This document shows positions 17,596 through 22,093 of a stretch of DNA of 27,430 nt, piece after piece (within the stretch, counting starts at the first letter, position 1; each line of letters begins with the position of its first letter). This DNA is from Fidelibacterota bacterium (GTDB taxonomy: Bacteria; Fidelibacterota; Marinisomatia; SCGC-AAA003-L08; D37C17), in NCBI GenBank assembly GCA_002707765.1, contig PANV01000044.1:1-27430 (forward strand), in the 5' to 3' direction. The position numbers were made by a program, and so were the translations under genes. The notes below the pieces were generated by a model. That model had not been told where the DNA came from. It did no database searches and saw only the letters and a program-made list of their open reading frames with translations.

Positions 17596-17844
17596 CTACC
17601 TCTTTTTCTTTTTTGCAAAAGTTCTTACATTCGTTGGTTTTGGACCCTTATTACCTGCTGCTCTTTTTCTTCTGACTGCGGAAGCTTTTTGTGATGATGA
17701 CATTGATCTAGCTTTAGATAGTGGGACACACTTTGGATACTTACGACCATCACCTTTTTTTCGCCCACAAGGTTGGTATTTACCATTCTTCTTGGGTGCA
17801 CCTATGTCTACCCATTTTTCTTTAACCCATTTTCTTAGACTCAT
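17596..17844 (-). CDS. Small Lys/Arg-rich protein (DUF5872-like), 82 aa
   Basis: The sequence KWVKEKWVDIGAPKKNGKYQ followed by a C-x(3)-K-x-GDGRKYPKC pattern is the block I associate with the DUF5872-type family common in marine phages and giant viruses; the family name is from memory. Two Cys in a Gly/Lys-rich loop could bind metal, and the tail is strongly basic (RRKRAAGNKGPKPTNVRTFA). Its ATG overlaps the stop of the 34-aa gene upstream. A role as a packaged DNA-binding protein or a packaging accessory is inferred from charge and from its place next to TerL. Confidence 0.65.
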   Translation of the reverse strand: MSLRKWVKEKWVDIGAPKKNGKYQPCGRKKGDGRKYPKCVPLSKARSMSSSQKASAVRRKRAAGNKGPKPTNVRTFAKKKKR

Positions 17845-17945
17845 TTTGGTTTTGCCTGAGTAGACGGTTTAGTATTTTTCTTTGAAATTACAGGAACCTT
17901 TTTACCACCACTACAACCACTAACCATTGGTTTATACTTGGTCAT
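17841..17945 (-). CDS. Very small basic protein, 34 aa
   Basis: This short frame reads MTKYKPMVSGCSGGKKVPVI and ends QAKPK. It starts with ATG after AAAAAGGAGAAAGA, an excellent ribosome site, overlaps the stop of the 53-aa gene upstream by ATGA and the start of the 82-aa gene downstream by the same type of overlap. The chain of overlaps makes it very likely to be translated. It shares the Cys/Gly/Lys-rich style of its three neighbours (GCSGGKK compare CSGKIKPGGKKK). Function unknown. Confidence 0.6.
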   Translation of the reverse strand: MTKYKPMVSGCSGGKKVPVISKKNTKPSTQAKPK

Positions 17946-18103
17946 TTCTTTCTCCTTTTTGATTTTGTTTTAGATTTCTTTTTACCACCTGGTTTTATTT
18001 TACCAGAACAAACTGCTGATGCGTACATATTTGCATAAGCGGAAGGGTACACCTTAAATTTTCTCTTTGCTGCTGATTTGCCTCTTGCACATAGTTTTGC
18101 CAT
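17942..18103 (-). CDS. Small basic protein, 53 aa
   Basis: The protein begins MAKLCARGKSAAKRKFKVYP, continues SAYANMYASAVCSGKIKPGG and ends with a run of about ten Lys/Arg. This is a pattern I recall from many uncultured marine phages and from some cyanobacterial virus genes, without a known function. ATG is preceded by TAGGAGA. It is coupled to the 34-aa gene by a 4-nt overlap. The tyrosine/alanine middle could form one helix and the tail should bind nucleic acid. Confidence 0.65.
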   Translation of the reverse strand: MAKLCARGKSAAKRKFKVYPSAYANMYASAVCSGKIKPGGKKKSKTKSKRRKK

Positions 18104-18111
18104 ATTTTCTC

Positions 18112-18366
18112 CTACCAAGCCTTACACGACCAGTAACGAGCTTTGGTCTTAGGTCCAGGATTTGAGCAGTTATGTCTTGCTCTAAAGCTCTTACGGCGTG
18201 CAGGTATGTTCTTTTTTATTTTCATATTTGGATCCCCGAACCGAACTATCTTAATTTTAGCACCATCAGATACACATACTGCTGATTTTTTCTTACCACC
18301 TGGTGTACGAAATGGTTTATTTAAACTTTTACCTTTACAAGGACCACTAGCCTTTCTCTTTGCCAC
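18112..18366 (-). CDS. Small conserved-type basic protein, 84 aa, GTG start
   Basis: Starts with GTG at 18366 after CAGGAGATAGATA, inside the last codons of the terminase-small-like gene (20-nt overlap). The sequence KSLNKPFRTPGGKKKSAVCV, then RFGDPNMKIKKNIPARRKSF and RARHNCSNPGPKTKARYWSC is a compact block known to me from many marine phage genomes as an uncharacterised family. Three or four Cys with His and many Arg/Lys suggest a small metal-bound or nucleic-acid-binding fold. Exact role unknown. Confidence 0.65.
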   Translation of the reverse strand: MAKRKASGPCKGKSLNKPFRTPGGKKKSAVCVSDGAKIKIVRFGDPNMKIKKNIPARRKSFRARHNCSNPGPKTKARYWSCKAW

Positions 18367-18727
18367 TATCTATCTCCTGTTTAATTACTTCTTTATGTTC
18401 TACCACAGAATCATCTAGTTCGTCTGCCCTTGCTGCTATTTGTTCAAGTTCTTGTATAGACAACTGGTCTACCTTTTTGTGCTCTACAGAATGTTCGTTA
18501 AAACTGTGGTGTAAATCTGGCATAACTTTGTTCAACATAACGCTGAATAATCTAACTTGTTGGTTAGACCAGTTCTTATCACCTTTTAATACTTCTCTAA
18601 CTTTAGGAATATTATTTCTAACTACATCAAGTACAGATCTACGAACTCTATCTACTTCAATAGGAGTTACTGGCGGTAGACTACCTGTTGATTTTACTGG
18701 ATTTGGATTCTTTCTTACATTCGGCAT
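18347..18727 (-). CDS. Candidate terminase small subunit, 126 aa
   Basis: First gene of the leftward block, before TerL with only the four small basic genes between. Mainly helical: EVDRVRRSVLDVVRNNIPKV, then NWSNQQVRLFSVMLNKVMPD and a C-terminal QLSIQELEQIAARADEL segment, which is the form I know from small terminase-like proteins of marine phages (helical core then LS-x-E-E-L). Such proteins select the viral DNA for packaging. No strong ribosome site is seen before its ATG. The call rests on position and helical pattern. Confidence 0.55.
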   Translation of the reverse strand: MPNVRKNPNPVKSTGSLPPVTPIEVDRVRRSVLDVVRNNIPKVREVLKGDKNWSNQQVRLFSVMLNKVMPDLHHSFNEHSVEHKKVDQLSIQELEQIAARADELDDSVVEHKEVIKQEIDSGKEKG

Positions 18728-18771
18728 ATCTTATTTTAACCCTAGTTTCAAAAATTGCTACAAAATATATT

Positions 18772-18829
18772 TATGGTGGGGATGACACACGCGTGACGCA
18801 ACGGCGGGTACTACCCCAACCCCCCCATA
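18772..18829. repeat. Imperfect GC-rich inverted repeat
   Basis: TATGG-T-GGGG (18772-18781) can pair with CCCC-C-CCATA (18820-18829) with one mismatch, enclosing the CACGCGTG palindrome and GGGTACTACCC. It lies just before the leftward block. It might be part of an origin or a leader structure for the leftward message. The G and C tracts differ strongly from the AT-rich surroundings. Confidence 0.45.
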
Positions 18830-18843
18830 CCGACAAACTGACA

Positions 18844-19045
18844 CAACTTCGTTGCAGAACCCTACAAAACCCTACGAAAATCTACGATTTTCTACTCCTA
18901 TCCAAGGAAATTTCTACGAAATTTCTAGGGTTGTTTTCAAAGCTACGCTTTGGTCGGCTAAATATAGGTCTTACGACCTATATCTCAATCATATCAAGCC
19001 TTTAGGCTTGGTGTCGTACTCGGTTTACTATCCCCTAAAAGGGGA
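18844..19045. repeat. Phased array of seven short perfect hairpins
   Basis: Stem-loops: CAAC-TTC-GTTG (centre 18849), GAAAATC-TAC-GATTTTC (18884), GAAATTTC-TAC-GAAATTTC (18916), CAAAGC-TAC-GCTTTG (18945), ATATAGGTC-TTAC-GACCTATAT (18972.5), CAAGCC-TTTA-GGCTTG (19002.5) and TCCCC-TAAAA-GGGGA (19038). Each loop is closed by 5' C and 3' G. Centres lie 35, 32, 29, 27.5, 30 and 35.5 nt apart, mean 31.5, about three turns of B-DNA. AACCCTA (18868-18874) can also pair with TAGGGTT (18926-18932) around the second and third hairpins. The stems differ in sequence, so structure rather than sequence is what repeats. Confidence 0.85.
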
Positions 19046-19120
19046 AGGGGTATTATATAGGTCGGAATTTCCAATCGGATTTTCCAAGTTCATATACACA
19101 AACCAAAAAGGAGGCTAATT

Positions 19121-19489
19121 ATGGACACAACATTAAGTAAAAACGCTTATGGCGAAGCCATTACCAAAGCAACAACGATAGCAGACGCACAGCCTGCGTA
19201 CGACATCGTGGTCGGGCGAATGGAGAAAAACCTATCGGGCGACAAGGGGTGGAAGGTTGGAAACAACCTTTCGTTCGTGGAGAAATATGCGAAGCATATC
19301 ACTTCACTCGGTGGTGCAGTTCCTACGGAACTGATTGCCAAGGCAAAGGCGTATGTGGAGGCGAGGAAGTCGGTTGCGAAACCTTCGGTTTCTGCCGAGT
19401 TCACTTATCTGCCACCAGCGATTGCTAAAAGCAATCTGCCTCGTGAGGAGAAAGCGAAGCTTAACACTTTCTTCAAGGCTCAGAAGTAG
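19121..19489 (+). CDS. Unknown protein, 122 aa, encoded by hairpin-rich message
   Basis: No family recognised. It has an excellent AAAAAGGAGG site and reads as a plausible soluble protein: an Ala/Lys-rich helical N-terminal part (KNAYGEAITKATTIADAQPA), a middle with GDKGWKVGNNLSFVEKYAKH and a C-terminal LPREEKAKLNTFFKAQK. It forms its own unit: hairpin array before it and an intrinsic terminator 20 nt after the stop. The DNA is richer in GC than that of neighbours and holds at least seven perfect stems (5-7 bp or more) with loops GAA, GAAA, TAC, TTC and TAAAA. It may be an abundant early protein. Alternatively the RNA itself could be the product; the good ribosome site argues for translation. 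Confidence 0.65.
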   Translation: MDTTLSKNAYGEAITKATTIADAQPAYDIVVGRMEKNLSGDKGWKVGNNLSFVEKYAKHITSLGGAVPTELIAKAKAYVEARKSVAKPSVSAEFTYLPPAIAKSNLPREEKAKLNTFFKAQK

Positions 19490-19509
19490 CCACACGCTCG
19501 CTAACCTAG

Positions 19510-19545
19510 ACCCAGAGTGGATTTGTTCTGCTCTGGGTTTTTTTT
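19510..19545 (+). terminator. Rho-independent terminator
   Basis: ACCCAGAG (19510-19517) pairs with CTCTGGGT (19531-19538), loop of 13 nt, with a run of eight T (19538-19545). It closes the 122-aa gene unit and separates it from the operon that follows. Confidence 0.88.
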
Positions 19546-19607
19546 ATGTCTGCATCTTGTGAGTGTAGACAACAACAACAACAACACAAACACAACAGAA
19601 TTCCAGA

Positions 19608-19803
19608 ATTGTGAGCGTAGTTGTAGGGTCAACAATCTACCTGCTACGCAACAATCTTACCATCAGGCACACGCTTCTTAAATGGTAGCTCGCAGATGGT
19701 TCGTAGGCTAATGACAGATGCCTCTGTCAAGAAGGTTGGTGCAACGAGGAGTAGGCACACTGCCGTTAATCGGTACACATTAACGAAACTCGTTGTACCA
19801 ATC
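19608..19803 (+). ncRNA. Structured non-coding RNA or 5' leader
   Basis: Four foldable elements follow in a row. (1) ATTGT/ACAAT and GCGTAG/CTACGC (19608-19655) with an inner GTAG/CTAC. (2) TACCAT/ATGGTA (19658-19687). (3) TGACAGA-TGCC-TCTGTCA (19712-19729). (4) A 15-bp stem, GGTTGGTGCAACGAG (19734-19748) with CTCGTTGTACCAATC (19789-19803), two G-U pairs, enclosing GGCA-CAC-TGCC (19754-19764) and GTTAA/TTAAC (19765-19784), i.e. a three-way junction. The ribosome site AAAGGAG of the next gene begins about 10 nt later. The 19546-19607 part is an unstructured ACAACA-repeat stretch after the terminator. No known riboswitch class or tRNA is recognised. Confidence 0.6.
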
Positions 19804-19826
19804 ACTCACCAACAAAGGAGAGGGTT

Positions 19827-20060
19827 ATGTGTGAACCACAAACACGACAAGAAAAAATTGCTGAAGCGAAGCAATACTACACAGAATCCACATTCGCTTG
19901 CTTGAATACTATCAAGCACAAGGATTCTACCAAGGATATGATTGTTGATGCTCGTAAGCGTCTACGAACATATCAGCTATACACAAGGGCAATCAAATAC
20001 TACGAAACAACTGGCTGTTCGTTCAAAGAAGCCAAGGCTTTCATAGGTATTTCAGACTGA
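19827..20060 (+). CDS. Unknown helical protein, 77 aa
   Basis: First gene after the structured leader; ATG follows AAAGGAGAGGGTT. The protein is helical and basic (TRQEKIAEAKQYYTESTFAC, DARKRLRTYQLYTRAIKYYE) and ends with a segment like a small HTH (TTGCSFKEAKAFIGISD), where FKEAKAFIGIS looks like a recognition-helix turn. It might bind DNA, which would suit a gene at the head of an early operon; this is only a suggestion. Two Cys, no membrane segment. Confidence 0.6.
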   Translation: MCEPQTRQEKIAEAKQYYTESTFACLNTIKHKDSTKDMIVDARKRLRTYQLYTRAIKYYETTGCSFKEAKAFIGISD

Positions 20061-20071
20061 CCTTGTCTATC

Positions 20072-20089
20072 TGTATCACATATGATACA
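20072..20089. promoter_or_regulatory. 18-bp perfect inverted repeat, operator-like
   Basis: TGTATCA-CATA-TGATACA. Seven-base arms with a 4-base spacer, between the 77-aa and 104-aa genes, about 12 nt before the AAAAGGAGG of the latter. No T run follows, so it is not a terminator. It has the size of a site for a dimeric HTH repressor. Confidence 0.5.
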
Positions 20090-20114
20090 CTAACACTAAA
20101 AAAAGGAGGTCTGT

Positions 20115-20429
20115 ATGAAGAAAACAATCTTCACTGACAATACTGGTAAGCCAACATTGTATGTAGACGACTCAGGCGATATGCAAACAATCAAGGTTAT
20201 ACCAAACACAACCCAAGTAAAAGACAAGCCACGCAAAAATGTAATCAGTCCATTTTGGGATTTAGTTCTCGGAATGATTCTGTGTGCTTGTATTGGTGGT
20301 CTATTCGCAGTTGTTATCCTTGAATGGTTAGCAGGCTGTGGCGAGGTCACTTACTTTGCAGACGGAACTTGGAGAACCAACGAATGTCTGTTCCAAAACA
20401 ACAACATTGAAACTGGTACTTGGAAATAA
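20115..20429 (+). CDS. Single-pass membrane protein, 104 aa
   Basis: Residues about 45-72 (FWDLVLGMILCACIGGLFAV, then VILEWLAG) make one transmembrane helix. The N-terminal part is basic and polar (KVIPNTTQVKDKPRKNVISP) and so probably cytoplasmic; the C-terminal part, with two Cys (CGEVTYFADGTWRTNECLFQ), would be outside. AAAAAAAGGAGGTCTGT precedes the ATG; the same 17 nt precede the AAA+ gene at 22094. It could be a membrane-active early protein such as a superinfection factor, but no family is recognised. Confidence 0.65.
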   Translation: MKKTIFTDNTGKPTLYVDDSGDMQTIKVIPNTTQVKDKPRKNVISPFWDLVLGMILCACIGGLFAVVILEWLAGCGEVTYFADGTWRTNECLFQNNNIETGTWK

Positions 20430-20452
20430 TAACCCACAACAAAGGAGTAAAT

Positions 20453-20515
20453 ATGGGTATATTAGAATGGGCTATTGTCCAATTCATTATCACTGGGTTC
20501 GTAATACTATTATGA
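20453..20515 (+). CDS. Membrane micropeptide, 20 aa
   Basis: MGILEWAIVQFIITGFVILL is one hydrophobic helix. AAAGGAGTAAAT before the ATG is a strong site at good spacing, and its TGA overlaps the next ATG (ATGA at 20512-20515). The ILEW start echoes the end of the membrane helix of the preceding 104-aa protein. It is below usual gene-finder limits. It may act with the 104-aa protein or only couple translation. Confidence 0.5.
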   Translation: MGILEWAIVQFIITGFVILL

Positions 20516-20748
20516 TAAGCGATAATGATAAAAAACTATGGGCTTGGTACACACAAGATGTCAAGCCCCTTCACCCTAACGATAACACTAACGGAGAAAC
20601 ATATGACAAAACAACAAGAAGAGTTCAAACCCAAAGCTATGAGCGAATGGGAGAGGATAGAATTGCAAAGGAAGGTAGAGAAGGAGAAACGAGTGGAAGG
20701 TTTCAAACCAAAGCTTTCGCAATTCTGTCAAAACTACAATGTAAATAG
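20512..20748 (+). CDS. Possible overlapping gene with Smr-like N-terminus, 78 aa
   Basis: Starts at an ATG coupled to the 20-aa gene. The first 22 residues, MISDNDKKLWAWYTQDVKPL, resemble the lead segment (LS-x-E-D-R-x-LW ... V-x-PL) of alphaproteobacterial Smr-domain proteins. From 20603 on, the frame overlaps the DUF6878-like gene in another frame by 146 nt and its residues become low-complexity (GEDRIAKEGREGETSGRF), so only the N-terminal part looks like a true protein. It could be a decayed or truncated Smr-like gene, or a short functional peptide. Confidence 0.35.
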   Translation: MISDNDKKLWAWYTQDVKPLHPNDNTNGETYDKTTRRVQTQSYERMGEDRIAKEGREGETSGRFQTKAFAILSKLQCK

Positions 20749-21310
20749 CATCAATGTAGAGTTCTATGGTTCTGGTGATGATGGGTCTATTGAGAATTGC
20801 GTAGTTCAATTTGACAAAGGCATCACCACGAAATACTCGGCGACAGAAACCATTGAGTTCCAAGAACAAGCTATTAAAAATCTAGCAAATCGTGACCACG
20901 ACAAGAAAACAATCCCACCAAAGACAAGGTTTGATTGGAAACATCTAGTCGGTAATGTGATGGACTACGATTGGCAGAAGAAAGAAAAACTTACAGATGA
21001 TGAGAAAGACCTGCACTACGCTGTCTACCACATCATTGTTGATAAGTTTATGAACGAAGCCTTTGAAATCACAAAGACAACCAATACAGATACTGGCAAA
21101 CCTGTTGAACACAGGAAAGTTGTCAAGGTTTCAGAAGCGATAGACGATTGGTGTTATGACCAATTAGATATTACAGGATACGATTGGTACAACAATGATG
21201 GTGGTTCAGGTAATTTCCAATTCAACGACCCACAATCAGACACTGGAGAGGTAGAACTTGAACTATCAATCAATCGTATGGAGTCAGACGATTACAACTT
21301 TGATTTATAA
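20603..21310 (+). CDS. DUF6878-like protein, 235 aa
   Basis: The ATG at 20603 is chosen because GGAGA lies 6 nt before it; the longer frame from 20525 would add 26 unlikely residues and no ribosome site. The segment INVEFYGSGDDGSIENCVVQ fits the GSGDxGxIE signature of a family I know as DUF6878. The middle (EKDLHYAVYHIIVDKFMNEA) and the end (WYNNDGGSGNFQFNDPQSDT), then GEVELELSINRME, are acidic with a beta pattern. Acidic, no membrane helix. Such genes occur in phage and plasmid accessory operons; function unknown. Confidence 0.6.
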   Translation: MTKQQEEFKPKAMSEWERIELQRKVEKEKRVEGFKPKLSQFCQNYNVNSINVEFYGSGDDGSIENCVVQFDKGITTKYSATETIEFQEQAIKNLANRDHDKKTIPPKTRFDWKHLVGNVMDYDWQKKEKLTDDEKDLHYAVYHIIVDKFMNEAFEITKTTNTDTGKPVEHRKVVKVSEAIDDWCYDQLDITGYDWYNNDGGSGNFQFNDPQSDTGEVELELSINRMESDDYNFDL

Positions 21311-21320
21311 GGAGGTATAT

Positions 21321-21704
21321 ATGGCAAATTGTTATCATCATAGCTTATCATCTGTTAAGAAATGGGGTGGTAAGCCAGAAGATTATCAAGCAATCCACGA
21401 TTGGTTTGATGAATCCAAGAAGATTATGGCAGACTTTAGACACAGAGCATTACGACACCACGCAGAGGGTTGCTTTGCTTGTGAGAAAGAGTTTGGTGTA
21501 GCAATCAAGAACTCTGACGGAAGATATGTTCCAGTCCGATTGATAGCTGAAAGGCACATCATTGAGGATTTAGGCTACATTCCTTCAATGTCAGACTGGT
21601 TTAAGCAGATAAAACCTACCAAATGGATGATGCGTGGAGGCTATCTCAAAACCAAAGACTTGATAGACGACAAGAATATTAATAAACTGGGAGTGCGTAT
21701 ATGA
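21321..21704 (+). CDS. DUF6915-like protein, 127 aa
   Basis: ATAAGGAGGTATAT before the ATG at 21321 fixes the start 63 nt inside the longest frame. The sequence YHHSLSSVKKWGGKPEDYQA, HDWFDESKK, DFRHRALRHHAEG and VPVRLIAERHIIEDLGYIPS with a closing DWF/WM is the pattern of a family I know as DUF6915. It has many conserved-looking His (HH, RHRALRHH, ERH) that could bind metal. In phages this protein is common next to early genes; no function is known to me. Confidence 0.7.
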   Translation: MANCYHHSLSSVKKWGGKPEDYQAIHDWFDESKKIMADFRHRALRHHAEGCFACEKEFGVAIKNSDGRYVPVRLIAERHIIEDLGYIPSMSDWFKQIKPTKWMMRGGYLKTKDLIDDKNINKLGVRI

Positions 21705-22069
21705 GTGATAAAAGCGTCTACCAGATTAACCTAGAATTTCTCGCCAAGAGATTGGAGGGAGATGCAGACGAGGTAGTGAGTTTCTTTGAGGAACTCTTTG
21801 ACCTCTACTTTGGAGCCAATGCGTTCCACAAGCTGATGGTTCAGCACAACATAGAAGCTCTACGAAAAAGAATATGGGATAGGCACAAGGAGTGGAAACA
21901 ACAACCACTTCATACCTATTTCAATGAGAGAGAACATTCTATGCGTGATGTTCAATCATTCTGTAATCGTAAGATGAATAGTTTAACTGCTTCCGAGGAT
22001 ACGAAAAAGGTATGCAAGGAGATAGTTGACATCATAACTACGAGAGCAGGAACAAAACCACGACTATAA
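21701..22069 (+). CDS. Unknown helical protein, 122 aa
   Basis: Overlaps the previous stop by ATGA. The protein is helical (KSVYQINLEFLAKRLEGDAD, then EVVSFFEELFDLYFGANAFHK, shown in part) with charged C-terminal half (EDTKKVCKEIVDIITTRAGT). No domain recognised. Its place directly before the AAA+ gene, in the same unit, suggests a role tied to the ATPase-VWA pair; this is inferred. Confidence 0.55.
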   Translation: MSDKSVYQINLEFLAKRLEGDADEVVSFFEELFDLYFGANAFHKLMVQHNIEALRKRIWDRHKEWKQQPLHTYFNEREHSMRDVQSFCNRKMNSLTASEDTKKVCKEIVDIITTRAGTKPRL

Positions 22070-22093
22070 CACTAACTATAAAAGGAGGTCTGT

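Larger units (their letters stand above)
18728..19120. promoter_or_regulatory. Divergent non-coding region between late and early blocks
   Basis: This 393-nt stretch separates the leftward block from the rightward one and should hold promoters for both and possibly a replication origin. It contains a GC-rich imperfect inverted repeat, a run of seven C (820-826 of the 18 kb numbering), a palindrome CACGCGTG at 18788-18795, seven phased hairpins, and AAAAAGGAGGC before the 122-aa gene. A TATTATAT stretch at 19051-19058 resembles a -10 box, but no -35 at normal spacing was found. No convincing ORF of its own. Confidence 0.6.

Noticed and set aside
18876..18983. Firm call of N4-type hairpin promoters for the rightward genes
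   Set aside because: Stem and 3-nt loop fit, but in the N4 system as I recall it the loop centre on the template strand is a purine. For rightward transcription the template loop would be GTA with T in the centre. No virion polymerase gene is in the window.
18844..19045. CRISPR array
   Set aside because: The units are regularly spaced, but stems differ in sequence; there is no direct repeat and no spacer set.
19608..19803. tRNA or tmRNA
   Set aside because: There is no 7-bp acceptor with T-arm and anticodon arm in the right order; the 15-bp stem with a three-way junction does not fit.
19696..19905. 69-codon rightward frame
   Set aside because: No ribosome site, it overlaps the long stem and the 77-aa gene that has a good start.
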